A DNA stretch of 64,000 nt from NIOZ-UU13 sp964444135 (GCA_964444135.1 CAYUFX010000011.1:7918-71917), one strand, 5' to 3'; shown: positions 26,203-36,070, counted from the first letter of the stretch. The notes: a model not told the origin generated them from the letters alone. Numbers and translations: made by a program.

Positions 26203-26871
26203 ATGACAGTACACTTGAAAAGAGAAATCGAAAAGCTCAAAAAGATGCTGATATCTCTGTGCGAGGTTGTTGAAAAAAGCTTCTTGCAGGCGGTGCAATC
26301 AATCAAAACAAGGGACATAGAGCTGACCAGGAAAGTGATCGAAGCAGATGTGCATATCGATCACATGGAAGTTGATGTGGAGGAGGAGTGTTTGAAGATG
26401 CTGGCCTTGTATCAGCCTGTTGCTATCGATTTACGGTTTATTATTACTGCCTTGAAGATAAATAATGACTTAGAGCGAATCGGGGACTTGGCAGTTAATA
26501 TTGCTGAACGAAGTCAATTTCTGGCCACCCAGCCCCAAATAGACCTTCCTTTTGATTTTGGCGAGATGGCTAAAAAAACTCAGTCAATGCTTCGGAAGAG
26601 TCTCGATGCTTTGGTGAATATGGACCCTGAATTGGCGTATGAGGTTTGTGCTGCTGACGATGAAGTTGATGCTATGAATTGTCGGATGTTTCAAATAGTC
26701 CAGGATGAGATTCGTGCTCATATAGAGAAGGCAGAGTCTCTGATACACTTGCTTTCGGTGTCGAGGCATCTCGAGCGTGTAGCGGACCATGCCACGAACA
26801 TAGCTGAAGATGTTATTTACATGATGGAAGGCAAAATTGTCCGACATAAAGCTGAAGATTATAAATTCTAA
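26203..26871 (+). CDS. phoU: Phosphate regulator PhoU
   Basis: 222 residues with two repeated helical PhoU domains; metal-type motifs E..D (LERIGDLAVNIAE at about 88-100 and LERVADHATNIAEDVIYM near the C terminus) are intact. AAGGGAT precedes the ATG. PhoU links the PstSCAB state to PhoR, keeping the regulon off when phosphate is plentiful. It closes the pst operon. A diverged second PhoU-like protein is encoded at 22043. Confidence 0.93.
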   Translation: MTVHLKREIEKLKKMLISLCEVVEKSFLQAVQSIKTRDIELTRKVIEADVHIDHMEVDVEEECLKMLALYQPVAIDLRFIITALKINNDLERIGDLAVNIAERSQFLATQPQIDLPFDFGEMAKKTQSMLRKSLDALVNMDPELAYEVCAADDEVDAMNCRMFQIVQDEIRAHIEKAESLIHLLSVSRHLERVADHATNIAEDVIYMMEGKIVRHKAEDYKF

Positions 26872-26897
26872 ACTTATTTGATGAAGGGAAAAACCAT

Positions 26898-27572
26898 ATG
26901 GGTAAGACAGAAAAAATTGCAGCTTGCTTGCTTACAATCTTAATATATGGTTTTTTTGGCACACCTTGTTTTGCTTACGACGATGAAGGTTTTCAGTTCT
27001 GGAGCACAGCGAGTGCATATTTTGATATTAACAAAGACTGGAAGGGCAAATTTGAAGAAGAATTTCGGCTCGGCGACGACGGTGGAAACCTGTATTATCA
27101 ACACTCGGACTTGGGATTCGTATATGCAGGTTTGGCGGACTGGTTAGATCTGGGATTCAACTTCAGGTATGTATTTGAGAAAGACAGCAAAGATATATGG
27201 CGGGAGGAAAACCGGCCTCATTTTAATATTACATTGAAAGGTCAACTGTTTAATCTCGACGTCAGTAATAGGTCAAGATTTGAATATAGGGATAGAGAAA
27301 ATAAAAATGACGTCTGGCGGTATAGAAACAAAGTTACGGTAAAACTGCCGTTTGAACTTACCAATCGCAAATTGCAACCTTATCTGGCCGATGAGGTCTT
27401 TGTTACACTCAACGATGATAATATTGACAGGAACAGGCTTTATTTTGGACTTCCCTTAAAGTTATCAGAAAATTTCAGAACCGACATCTTTTATCTTTGG
27501 CAATCGAGCAAGTCCGGTAGGGAGTGGAAAGATATTAGTGTGCTTGGGGTACAACTGAAGTTCTATTTTTAG
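26898..27572 (+). CDS. DUF2490-type outer-membrane beta-barrel protein
   Basis: 224 residues with a signal peptide (1-26, ending CFAYD). The mature part is a run of alternating amphipathic strands with many aromatics and ends in a C-terminal Phe (LGVQLKFYF), the usual mark of outer-membrane barrels. The pattern FEEEFRLGDDGG...RYRNKVTVKLPF resembles DUF2490. It follows phoU by 26 bases, so it may be the outer-membrane component of the phosphate regulon; that is inference from position. Confidence 0.75.
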   Translation: MGKTEKIAACLLTILIYGFFGTPCFAYDDEGFQFWSTASAYFDINKDWKGKFEEEFRLGDDGGNLYYQHSDLGFVYAGLADWLDLGFNFRYVFEKDSKDIWREENRPHFNITLKGQLFNLDVSNRSRFEYRDRENKNDVWRYRNKVTVKLPFELTNRKLQPYLADEVFVTLNDDNIDRNRLYFGLPLKLSENFRTDIFYLWQSSKSGREWKDISVLGVQLKFYF

Positions 27573-27623
27573 CACTTGAGAATAGGGACTATTATCTCAT
27601 AAATTGTGCCACGAGCAATGAAT

Positions 27624-28730
27624 TTATGTTTTCATTGAATCCAGCTCGATAAAAGCTATCGGCAGAAAGATGAAGACCGGCAGCCACGCATAAAATCCAA
27701 TTTGATAAAAACTGCCGATACTCGCCTCCGGGGCGAGCATTTTGCAGATAAAGGTTGTGATAAAACACGCACCTACCATAGCAAAGCTAATCGCAACTGC
27801 TGACTTCATCGACTTCGGGTCACGACAAACCAGAATCGGCAGACACACCATAAGCATTGCCAGGTTGATAATCGGCTCGGTAACACGAAAGTGCTTCTGG
27901 CTGTAAAGCTGGCGCGAATCCTTGATTTTTCCTTGAGACGCCTGCACTACAAGGGCAGCTAACTGTCGCCAGCTCAACAAATTTGTGTACTCGGATTTAT
28001 GCCTGACAGGGATATCCTTTGGAGTAATGTCACTGGTGTAAGAAGATATCGGCTGGGGGCCTTTAATGGAACCTTTTTCTATGAATCGCCCGTTAGTGAA
28101 ATCCCACTTGCTGGTTTCGCTGTTGTAAACTGCCCTTTCGGCATCTATCCGGCCGATTACCTCCCAGATACGCGAATTGGCTATCTTACGACGTCTGATT
28201 ATGGTCGGCTCCTGCAGCGTTGATGTTTCTACATCAAACCTTGCAGAGCAAATTAGTGAGCCATTGCCGTCAGGGACGAACCAAATACCATAGGATTCCT
28301 GACCGGGAATATCATTCTGGTGGCGCACGAGCTTGTCCGCAAGTGGCGGTATTATAAGTTCGTGGTTTACTACCAGCACACCGGTCAACAGCAGTGCAAG
28401 AAGCAGTATCGGCCCGATTACGCGCTTCAAACTAACGCCCGAAGCCATCACGGCCACTAATTCATTGTAGCGGACCATCTTGTTAAACGTAAAGGCCGCC
28501 GCTACTACGGTTATCATTCCGGCGAAATCACGAAAGTACAGTGTGCTGTTGAGAGCATAAAATATCAATATGTTTTTGATAACAGTCAGAGTACCAAGCT
28601 CGATGTGCTCGGTAAATTCGTCGAGATTCACGAACAAATCAATGATTATTCGTAATCCTATCAGAACGCAAAAGGCGATTGCGTAGCCAATTAGGAAATT
28701 CTTGATAACATATCTGTCTAATATCTTCAT
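27624..28730 (-). CDS. lptG: LptG-type lipopolysaccharide export permease (YjgP/YjgQ family)
   Basis: 368 residues from ATG 28730 (MKILDRYVIKNFL), chosen because family members start with this motif and AGGCGA precedes it; the frame extends 76 codons upstream into the neighbouring gene. It has six membrane segments with a large periplasmic beta-jellyroll between segments 3 and 4. With LptF it forms the membrane part of the LptB2FG ABC transporter that pulls lipopolysaccharide from the inner membrane. It lies 65 bases after lptF. The F/G assignment is tentative because both belong to PF03739. Confidence 0.85.
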   Translation of the reverse strand: MKILDRYVIKNFLIGYAIAFCVLIGLRIIIDLFVNLDEFTEHIELGTLTVIKNILIFYALNSTLYFRDFAGMITVVAAAFTFNKMVRYNELVAVMASGVSLKRVIGPILLLALLLTGVLVVNHELIIPPLADKLVRHQNDIPGQESYGIWFVPDGNGSLICSARFDVETSTLQEPTIIRRRKIANSRIWEVIGRIDAERAVYNSETSKWDFTNGRFIEKGSIKGPQPISSYTSDITPKDIPVRHKSEYTNLLSWRQLAALVVQASQGKIKDSRQLYSQKHFRVTEPIINLAMLMVCLPILVCRDPKSMKSAVAISFAMVGACFITTFICKMLAPEASIGSFYQIGFYAWLPVFIFLPIAFIELDSMKT

Positions 28731-28795
28731 GTCGCCTATTCTATCAAGACTTTTGCAAAATTTCAGGTCCATAAATAGTGAACCATAAACAACCT

Positions 28796-30400
28796 TTAGT
28801 TTTTCAATAATTTTCGATATATAACAACAACCAGCAGAGACAAAAATAACAAACCTGCCCACATCAATGCTATTCCTGAAAAGTGCTGCGAATAAAGGTT
28901 TTTCGTGGTGTTCTTGCCGCTTATTATGCATGCTATCAGCACCACAGCAGGCACACAACTTACACCGAAAGCACTGAGCAGATGTCCGCCCTTCTTTATT
29001 ATACCCAGGCCAATGCCGATCAGTATCATTGAGATGCAGCCTATTCCGAACACCAGCCGGGAATGCATCTCAATCTTAATTCGCAACAATGTCTTCAGTA
29101 TTGTTCTCTTAAGCTCATTTTGCAATTGTGTCAATTCCGGACTTAGTTGTGTTCCTAATGGCTCGTAAGCCAGTTTTTCAACCCTCAATGACAAAGAGCC
29201 GTTTTTTTCGGTTTTGAATTTATTTGCTGTTGCTTCTACGGCAATGGGTGGAATCAAACCGCGAATGATATGCCGCATTTTTAATTGCTCTGAGCCTTCC
29301 GTCCTTGCATTATAGACGTCCATCGTCAAAGTCGGCGCCAGCTTATCGCCCTCGATGTGCAGCGAAGCCTTTGTGCATCTCAAAGTGCGCAAAGGCCGTT
29401 TGCTGTCAGTATCGTATTCTATAACCACGACGTCGTTGGATAACTCTACTTCTCCTTCCTCTTGCGTCTTGCATTGACCTGCAGTAAATTTAACCGAGTT
29501 TGGCTCGCTGAGCAGTTCATAAAAGCTATTCGTACCATTAGCTATTCTGGTCCTAATGTCCTGTGCTAACAGATCTGTGATAAGTTGTGCGTAAGTTTCG
29601 CTTGCCAGTTTTGCAATCGGATAAAACTGCATCAGGTCAGCTTTGATTTTTTTCATTTCATTTATTTTCTTGAATTTTATCTCGTCGCCCAACAGCGAGC
29701 CGAACTCCGTCGTCAACGACACCCATTCCGCCCCTCCCTCGTCCTCAGCACCCATCTGATTTGTCCTATATGCAATTATTTGCACTTCGTTGAACCTGTC
29801 TTGCGGCTTGAAATTAACTTTCGCGCCTTCAGCGGTAATTATCTTTTTTATTTCGGACTTTTTCCGATCGATAACAACCACGCCTGAAAGCGCATCGTGC
29901 TCCGGGTCGGCCTCGTCGGCGTAAATCAAGAACCGGTCGTCAGGCGGCAGTTTATAATATCTTCTCCGCTGGATATTGCGGAAAAGTATTTGTTTTGCGT
30001 CGGCCTTAAGGGCCCTTTCCGCTGAATGTATAAAAACCGGCATTACGTAGAAGCTCAAAAGCAGATTTGCAATCGCCACCATAATTGCCAGTGCCAGCCC
30101 CGGATAAATCAGCGTCAGCAGGCCTATTCCGCTTGCTCTGCAGGCGTCGAGCTCATTATCGCTTGTAAGCCTTCCGTAAACCAGAGTCCCTGCGAACAAT
30201 GCCGCCATCGGCAGTACAAAAGTCAGCGTTATCGGCAGAAAGTAGCCCATAAGGTGCACTACCTGCCGAGGTCCTACGCCGTATTCCTGGACCGGCTGAA
30301 GAATACTGCCCAAGCTCAAAATTAATGTCAGCGCCACCACCGTCGGCACAAAAACTCTTAAAAGCTCCCGAAATATATATCTGTGTAGTGTAAAGACCAT
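28796..30400 (-). CDS. lptF: LptF-type lipopolysaccharide export permease, enlarged
   Basis: 534 residues, well above the 350-370 of typical LptF. N-terminal MVFTLHRYIFRELLRVF and the first three membrane segments match PF03739, as do the last three. The extra length (about 150 residues) lies in the periplasmic domain between them, in the region around residues 120-430. It acts with LptG (27624-28730) in lipopolysaccharide export. A large jellyroll is expected to interact with LptC/LptA; neither gene is in the window. A TATAGTATAA stretch upstream may be its -10. Confidence 0.83.
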   Translation of the reverse strand: MVFTLHRYIFRELLRVFVPTVVALTLILSLGSILQPVQEYGVGPRQVVHLMGYFLPITLTFVLPMAALFAGTLVYGRLTSDNELDACRASGIGLLTLIYPGLALAIMVAIANLLLSFYVMPVFIHSAERALKADAKQILFRNIQRRRYYKLPPDDRFLIYADEADPEHDALSGVVVIDRKKSEIKKIITAEGAKVNFKPQDRFNEVQIIAYRTNQMGAEDEGGAEWVSLTTEFGSLLGDEIKFKKINEMKKIKADLMQFYPIAKLASETYAQLITDLLAQDIRTRIANGTNSFYELLSEPNSVKFTAGQCKTQEEGEVELSNDVVVIEYDTDSKRPLRTLRCTKASLHIEGDKLAPTLTMDVYNARTEGSEQLKMRHIIRGLIPPIAVEATANKFKTEKNGSLSLRVEKLAYEPLGTQLSPELTQLQNELKRTILKTLLRIKIEMHSRLVFGIGCISMILIGIGLGIIKKGGHLLSAFGVSCVPAVVLIACIISGKNTTKNLYSQHFSGIALMWAGLLFLSLLVVVIYRKLLKN

Positions 30401-30466
30401 TTTTCTTGCTTATACTATACGACATTACTTTGCAACATAATTTTCTGTCCCGCTTATTAAGCACCA

Positions 30467-31369
30467 TTACCAAAAAGATTTAGTGCAGTTTTTGCAAATT
30501 GCTATTTGGTCTTGCTGAGCTGTTTTATGGAGCAGCCTTATTTTTCTATAGGATTTGTTATTCCAAATTTCAAAGACCGATGTTTTATTTACATCCCCTA
30601 AGATAACTTGACCTTCGTAGTCTAAGCAGCACAAAGCGGCATTACCATTGGACAGCACGGTGAACGTTCGCCATACTCTTGAACATGGTTTTCTTATTGT
30701 TGACCTGACTGCATGATTAATGTCAGAGTCGGTCCAGTTGTGGACCTTGCCAAAGGAAAAATCGTCCACACAATTCTCCAAAGCTCGTATAGTTTCGTTT
30801 TTGTCCGACGTGCTGCAGCAGGCAACTTTTATTTTCAATGGGGACTTCTTGAGGTTTCTGATATTAACTAATTCTTTAATATTAGCTACGATAGTATCAA
30901 ACTTAAGCCCAAACCGTATCTGCTCAAACTCTTCCTTTGTAGTCCCGTCAAAACTTATTTTAATCTCGTCAAGCCCTGCATCGATAAGCTCATGAGCTTT
31001 GTCCGCCGTAAGGACAGACCCGTTTGAAAATATTATCACTCTTTTAAGGCCTTTTTCCTTGGCGTACCGTATCCTTTCCGATAGGCGTTTATCAAGTAAT
31101 GGCTCGCCAAAATTGTGCAAATGAACATTGCCGCAGTTATATTTGGAGCATTCATCTATTATTTTGTTGTAAAGAGCATCATCCATGTAATGAGCCGGCC
31201 GTTGCATGTTTCGATGCGGACATATGACACATTTTGCGTTACAGGCATTAGTCGTTTCGATCCGTACTGTATTGGGAAATTGACTCAATGCAAGATTAAA
31301 TGCACTTCCGATGAAAGAGCAAGATATTCTTGACAGTTTTGTTCTGTTCTGTCCTGTTTTGTTAATCAC
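30467..31369 (-). CDS. Radical SAM / SPASM-domain protein
   Basis: 300 residues starting at GTG 31369 with AGAGGA six bases upstream. The radical SAM cluster motif Cys43-X3-Cys47-X2-Cys50 (CNAKCVIC) sits early, followed by NFGEPLLD (the GGEPLL-type element) and SFDGTTKEEFEQIR. A C-terminal SPASM domain has cysteines in KPCSRVW, LCCLDYEG and CKNCTKSF for auxiliary clusters. Such enzymes modify peptides, sugars or lipids; the substrate cannot be told. It precedes lptF by 66 bases on the same strand, so a role in envelope glycolipid is possible. Confidence 0.82.
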   Translation of the reverse strand: MINKTGQNRTKLSRISCSFIGSAFNLALSQFPNTVRIETTNACNAKCVICPHRNMQRPAHYMDDALYNKIIDECSKYNCGNVHLHNFGEPLLDKRLSERIRYAKEKGLKRVIIFSNGSVLTADKAHELIDAGLDEIKISFDGTTKEEFEQIRFGLKFDTIVANIKELVNIRNLKKSPLKIKVACCSTSDKNETIRALENCVDDFSFGKVHNWTDSDINHAVRSTIRKPCSRVWRTFTVLSNGNAALCCLDYEGQVILGDVNKTSVFEIWNNKSYRKIRLLHKTAQQDQIAICKNCTKSFW

Positions 31370-31770
31370 GATTTGTCCTCTTTCAGACTTATCAAGTACT
31401 GCTTTTCACCTCGCACCAATTGTCCCGCAGTGAAAGTCCTGTGCCTGCACGTGGTTTGGAGCACCACGACCGAATTTTAATTGGTGCGGGGCCGGGAATG
31501 TCCAAAATGCACGTCCATGTAGCATAAAAACCATATAATTGGTTTCCAACTGCCGGTATTCAATCCTCGATTATCAGAAAGTAAGAGATATTTTGCAACG
31601 AAAATCTCCACCTGTTGTTTATATGGATATTGTTGCCCTAAATTTGTGGGGGATAATATAATGCAGAGAGCTTCTGCCTGGAAGCCTTAGTATCTCCTTC
31701 GTCTGTCTTAATGACGCTGAAATCAGCACCGGTTTTCAATACTTGATTCTGCTGGCAAATCAGGAGTTTT
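31370..31770. other. Intergenic region without recognisable features
   Basis: About 400 bases between two leftward genes. I see no gene, strong terminator, repeat family or promoter with a good -35/-10 pair in it. Confidence 0.5.
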
Positions 31771-32712
31771 TCAACCTGGTAAGACCATTTCGGTTTCGGG
31801 CCTGAAGACGTCAAACTCAGGACCGAACTGCCCTAAGTATAGCAGAGAGTAGGCCCGTTTGAAAACCAGCACAGGTAACATCAGCACGGTCCCGATATAT
31901 GGCAGCGCCAGGATGCAGGCGGCACAGCAGCAGGTTACAAAAACTGCTGTCAGAACAAGTGCGCCAATAGCTAATGCTATGACAATTTGAAAAAGAATAT
32001 ACAGAGCGAAGCGGGCTTTATTTACAGAGAGGATTGTCAGGAATTCCCGCCAGCCGGTTACGCAGCTTGTTGTACGTAGGAACATAATTGGTACGACAAA
32101 GTCCATTGTAAATTTGCTAATCACAGCGAAAACAATTGCGATTGCAACAATCACAAGGACAATCATTACAATGCCTAACACACCGGCTACATCTGGAAAG
32201 TTAGCGGCTATCATTATAGCGATAAGGCCGCCGGCCAGAAGCAAGGGCAGTCCTATCGCTGCGAAACCTATTAAGCCTAATACGATTCTGAACAAAAACA
32301 AGCTGTTGGCGTGTTGTTGGAATTTTGTCCAGGGAACTTTGACCTCGGCCTTGTTCTCAGCAACACAGTGGAGGAACATAAATCGTCCTCGGCTGCTCAG
32401 CCAGGTAAGAACAAGCCATATCACTATTATCAACATCACTCCAATTAAGGCTACAGGAATTATCCAGGCCAGGTTCTCTAAGACAAACACTTTTGCCTCA
32501 CCGAAGGCCTCGCGGGCTTCAGAAGGCCCACCTCCTCTGCCTCCTCCGTTTCCCCCGCCACCGCCTTTTCCCAGGTATGCCAGCCAGGCGCAGAAACCGA
32601 TAACAAACCATCTGCCCAGGTCGAAAGGTTTAAATAGGATTGTCTTTACTTTTTCGAAAGCCGGGCTGATAGGGTCGATCACACTTATTATTGGTGGCTG
32701 TTGCGAGGTCAT
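31771..32712 (-). CDS. Polytopic membrane protein of unknown function
   Basis: 313 residues from ATG 32712 with a strong AGGAGG site. The N-terminal PISPAFEKVKTILFKPFDLGRW motif is followed by a Gly-rich stretch (GGGGGNGGGRGGG, residues 50-62) and about six membrane segments. The layout resembles the DUF7544/DUF4013-like membrane families; the assignment is uncertain. No catalytic or transport motif. The next gene on this strand (32814-33095) also encodes a small membrane protein. Confidence 0.7.
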   Translation of the reverse strand: MTSQQPPIISVIDPISPAFEKVKTILFKPFDLGRWFVIGFCAWLAYLGKGGGGGNGGGRGGGPSEAREAFGEAKVFVLENLAWIIPVALIGVMLIIVIWLVLTWLSSRGRFMFLHCVAENKAEVKVPWTKFQQHANSLFLFRIVLGLIGFAAIGLPLLLAGGLIAIMIAANFPDVAGVLGIVMIVLVIVAIAIVFAVISKFTMDFVVPIMFLRTTSCVTGWREFLTILSVNKARFALYILFQIVIALAIGALVLTAVFVTCCCAACILALPYIGTVLMLPVLVFKRAYSLLYLGQFGPEFDVFRPETEMVLPG

Positions 32713-32813
32713 AAAACAAGTCCTCCTAAAGAAGGTCGGTAAACGGTTTAAGCTTATATACGCATTTTGTTTTTACTCTTTTACTATCCACTATGAGTTG
32801 GAATAATCTGACG

Positions 32814-33095
32814 TTACGTTACCGGCTTTACCTGCTGTTGTTTAAGTAAACGGAGTTCTTTTTCAACCGGCCAATCGGCGAAGGCCAATACAAAGTACAT
32901 AATTATATTCACTATCGGCACGAGCACTAACAGCCCGAGTGCCCAGCTATAACCGGCCTTGAAAAATATCTTACAGAATATAAGTAACTTTATGATGAGC
33001 ACTGTCAAAGCCATAACAGATGCAAATACAAAGAATAACGTCAGAAATAATTGTCCTGCTTCCGGATATTCGTGGAAAGGACCGATAAATTCCAT
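32814..33095 (-). CDS. Small membrane protein
   Basis: 93 residues from ATG 33095 (MEFIGPF), preferred over the TTG at 33110 because GGGA is correctly spaced before the ATG. Two hydrophobic segments (about 15-42 and 52-72) are joined by a short loop, and a basic C-terminal tail (ELRLLKQQQVKPVT) is likely cytoplasmic. No family recognised. It lies 101 bases before the larger membrane gene at 31771-32712 and may be co-expressed. Confidence 0.6.
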   Translation of the reverse strand: MEFIGPFHEYPEAGQLFLTLFFVFASVMALTVLIIKLLIFCKIFFKAGYSWALGLLVLVPIVNIIMYFVLAFADWPVEKELRLLKQQQVKPVT

Positions 33096-33356
33096 ATTAT
33101 TCCCTTTCAAAGAATCTTAAGAAATTCAGAGCACTTCAAAAGACCTATAATATTTAAATATACGCTTACAACATGGTTTTTCTTCATTTCGATAGAGGTT
33201 CTTAAATATTAATAAATGTTGGTGCACAAAAACCGCATTAGTAGTATAGTAAACAGACATTTTTTTACAAGAACAATTTAGTTATAGGACTCTGTGTTTG
33301 TAATGAGTTTGCTGAAGAAGCTTCGCGAAAGCTAAGCAAAAAACGGAGGTATCAGT

Positions 33357-35186
33357 TCATAAATTGTTTAGTGCGCCAATAGCTCGAGCTATCCGATCCC
33401 GTCGGGCCTCGATGGGGGCCGGGTCTTTAGTGAAAGTCGTCATATCTTTTGTAATACTTTCCGGCACCTCAAGCAGAGCAGTGTATTTTTTATGCTGTTG
33501 TGGGGTGAGGTTGTCCTTTTTAGCTTTGAGCAATCCGCTCAGAATAGCTAAGTACTCGTAGTCCTCGATGCCGTCACGCAGCATTTCCCAGCGGATGCTT
33601 TCGACCGGCCCATCGAGGACCGGCTCGGCTGGGTGGGCATCCGCAGCGGATTCAGGCGGGTAAATGAATCGACCATCTCCGTTGCCCCATGGTCTTTTAT
33701 CACCTTGGGGTGTGCTGTAGCCGGAGCGCCAGCCCATAGGGTCCTCGTAGGGGTTCTGGGGATTTTCTCGGTCCGGATAGGCGGCGGGACTGGTCCAGTA
33801 GTTTGTCTGCCAGACTAAGATGCCGTCAATTTTGCGTTTCCAGCTCTGCCAGAGCCAGACTCGCAGCTCGGTACCGGGGTGGTCGATGAACAAAGTGCAA
33901 TAGGGCGCCTTGGGTCCGGTGCAAATATACCACCAGAATTTTTCACCGTATTGGCGCCGTTGTTCGGCTGGTTCGTGCTTATAGTTATAGGAGACAGGGC
34001 ACCAGATATTCGGTCCGCCGATTAGGTTCGGCTCGACCTGCTCGGTCAGCATACGATTGATGTCGCCGGCTGCGTGCTTGAGCTTGGCGAATCCGTTCAT
34101 AACGAACTCGTAGTCTTTTGGGGCAGGCTCATCGAACCAATAGATAAAGGCCTCGTCGAGCCAGCCTTTATCGCGCAGGTGTTCCTGGACTTCGCGGCAG
34201 TAGGTGTTAAAGGCGGCTTTGTAATGGGGCGTATCCTCGCTGAAGCCGAGCAGCTCTGGCTCACGTCGGGAATGGAAAGTCCCGTCGCCGAGGCCCGGGA
34301 TGCCGAGCCGAAAGGAGTTAAAGTGGTAGTAATCGATTCCTCGTTCCATCGCTTTGTCCCAGGCGGTCCAGTCAAACACCGGCTTGAGCTCTTCGGGCTT
34401 AATTGACTCAGTAACTTTAGGCCAGGTAACTTTCAATTCGTCCAGCGGCGAAGGATTGTAGGGCGAGATATGATGGGCGCTGAAGCTGGCCCAGTACTTA
34501 TCGAGGACCTGCCGTCTTCGCTGAGAGTCGGAGAGTTTCTGATAGCGGAACACATTGGACGTGGAAAAGCCAAAAGCTGTCGTACAGGTCATCCGGTCGG
34601 GAAGAACGAAATCATAGACCTCGACGTGCAGTTTAACATCGGCATTGTAGTTTTGCCCAATAAGGTGAATGCTGCCGGTATAAACTCCTGCCGGGACCTC
34701 GCGTGGGACTTTGACGCGAATCCAAAATGGCTGATTTTTACCCGCCTCCAGCTCAAAAGATTCGTTAATCGGAGGCAGTGGGTCCGGCCAAAGACCGGGC
34801 ACTGAGCTCTTGTCGGTTGGCTGCGTGACATTGATGTATCGCACCTTGAGCACTTCCACGTTCTTCGCAGGAATAGCTGCTCCACCGGGCCCGGTCAACG
34901 CTCCCGTGCGCACGGTAAAATCCTTCAAGGAGACTGTTGGCCGAACTACTAATTGCGCAGCCTCGGCTTCGTTCCGGGCGGCATGTATCACAATTGTTCG
35001 GCCTTTTGTTTCAGGCAGCGGCTTGTCCGGACTTATTTTCCAGCCGGACGAGGCCCACCATAAACCGACCCGCTCTGTCGAACCGGCAAGCAGCTCACCA
35101 TAGGGTGCGTTAAAATAATCGCTTCTTTGAGCTAATAAACTCTGGCTGCTCAGCATTAGTGCCAGGCAAAGAACTGTTCTTAACAT
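33357..35186 (-). CDS. Secreted DUF4091 / GH123-like glycoside hydrolase
   Basis: 609 residues with a signal peptide (1-19, ending LLAQ) and GGAGGTGATG upstream. An N-terminal beta-sandwich (40-200) with PREVPAGVYTGSIHL is followed by a TIM-barrel-like region: AFIYWFDEPAPKDYEF carries the candidate catalytic Asp-Glu pair, then LIGGPNIWCPVS, ILVWQTNYW and RWEMLRDGIEDYEYLAIL, all typical of DUF4091. The GH123 relatives cleave beta-N-acetylgalactosaminides; the substrate here is unproven. It may act with the LamG exoproteins in polysaccharide use. Confidence 0.82.
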   Translation of the reverse strand: MLRTVLCLALMLSSQSLLAQRSDYFNAPYGELLAGSTERVGLWWASSGWKISPDKPLPETKGRTIVIHAARNEAEAAQLVVRPTVSLKDFTVRTGALTGPGGAAIPAKNVEVLKVRYINVTQPTDKSSVPGLWPDPLPPINESFELEAGKNQPFWIRVKVPREVPAGVYTGSIHLIGQNYNADVKLHVEVYDFVLPDRMTCTTAFGFSTSNVFRYQKLSDSQRRRQVLDKYWASFSAHHISPYNPSPLDELKVTWPKVTESIKPEELKPVFDWTAWDKAMERGIDYYHFNSFRLGIPGLGDGTFHSRREPELLGFSEDTPHYKAAFNTYCREVQEHLRDKGWLDEAFIYWFDEPAPKDYEFVMNGFAKLKHAAGDINRMLTEQVEPNLIGGPNIWCPVSYNYKHEPAEQRRQYGEKFWWYICTGPKAPYCTLFIDHPGTELRVWLWQSWKRKIDGILVWQTNYWTSPAAYPDRENPQNPYEDPMGWRSGYSTPQGDKRPWGNGDGRFIYPPESAADAHPAEPVLDGPVESIRWEMLRDGIEDYEYLAILSGLLKAKKDNLTPQQHKKYTALLEVPESITKDMTTFTKDPAPIEARRDRIARAIGALNNL

Positions 35187-35414
35187 AGGACATCACCTCC
35201 AAATAGGATTTTCAACGTTAACCTGGCCGGCCCATCACTGAATTTTCAACTATAAACCTCAGTCCGTCAAGAGCTTCTTTAGTCAGACAGGCATAATTCT
35301 GCGATAATGGAATGAATATTGACCTTTAATTACAAAAGTTTTACAATAGAAAAGTTAATATGAACCGAACCTTTGTAATACTCGTACGAATATTCTTGCG
35401 TCTTCATTGATGGC

Positions 35415-35508
35415 TGTCATTCATGCGAAAGCAGGAATTCAGTATCATGAGTTCTCTGGATTCCGCATCAAAGCTTGCCCTGAGCAAAGCTGAATGGGAG
35501 CGGAATGG
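35415..35508. repeat. Palindromic repeat pair left of the TIGR04138-like gene
   Basis: A GTCATTC-type palindrome (35415-35440) is followed by a 51-bp unit (35458-35508) beginning GGATTCCGCATCAAAGC. The latter is a near-exact inverted copy of 36071-36122 on the other side of the next gene. Upstream, 35187-35414 holds only the divergent promoter region of the DUF4091 gene. Confidence 0.7.
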
Positions 35509-35554
35509 CAATCGCACAAATTATAAGCGACAGAACACCAGACATGTTTTGAAA

Positions 35555-35908
35555 ATGAAAAAGAATCTCGAACAAATTGCCGGAGAAGATGGCCGATTCA
35601 GCCCGCCGGGCATTAGGTTCGTTTATGAAGGACTCGGCTATGCGGCAAAAAAAATTCCTGTCGAACCCAAACACGTTACCGGCCAGGTCCTCTGCGAGGG
35701 ACTAAGGAAATTAGCTCTCGAAAAGTGGGGCAGAATGGCAATGGCGGTTTTGAATGCCTGGGGCATTAAAACAACACGTGATTTCGGCGAAATCGTTTAT
35801 CTTATGATAAAGCACAAATGGATGAGCGCCCAACCAGCAGATTCAATCGATGATTTCAAAGATGTCTATGATTTCAAGACCGTTTTTAAAGACCAGTTCG
35901 AATTCTAA
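35555..35908 (+). CDS. TIGR04138-like (Minf_1886 family) conserved protein
   Basis: 117 residues from ATG 35555 (MKKNLEQIAGEDGRF). The open frame extends to 35423, but that part is translated repeat DNA. Features are a GRFSPPGIRFVYEGLGYA segment, HVTGQVLCEGLRKLALEKWG and TTRDFGEIVYLMI, as in a small family restricted to Planctomycetes and Verrucomicrobia. Its function is unknown. It has no clear Shine-Dalgarno. The gene is bracketed by inverted copies of one repeat. Confidence 0.8.
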   Translation: MKKNLEQIAGEDGRFSPPGIRFVYEGLGYAAKKIPVEPKHVTGQVLCEGLRKLALEKWGRMAMAVLNAWGIKTTRDFGEIVYLMIKHKWMSAQPADSIDDFKDVYDFKTVFKDQFEF

Positions 35909-36070
35909 ACTCAGACACAAAATCGCTTCAACATAAGACATTTATTATAATCGGCTGATTCGGAACTAAAAGTGCAGTTGATTTATGATTGGCCGGGCAA
36001 TTATGTAGAACAGATACTACTGATGTGCTTTATTAGGCTCTATTATCTATCATGCTTGATTTGAGGCGTT

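Noticed and set aside
35423..35554. Longer N terminus for the TIGR04138-like protein
   Set aside because: The extra codons are translated palindromic repeat DNA; the family begins near MKKNLEQI at 35555.
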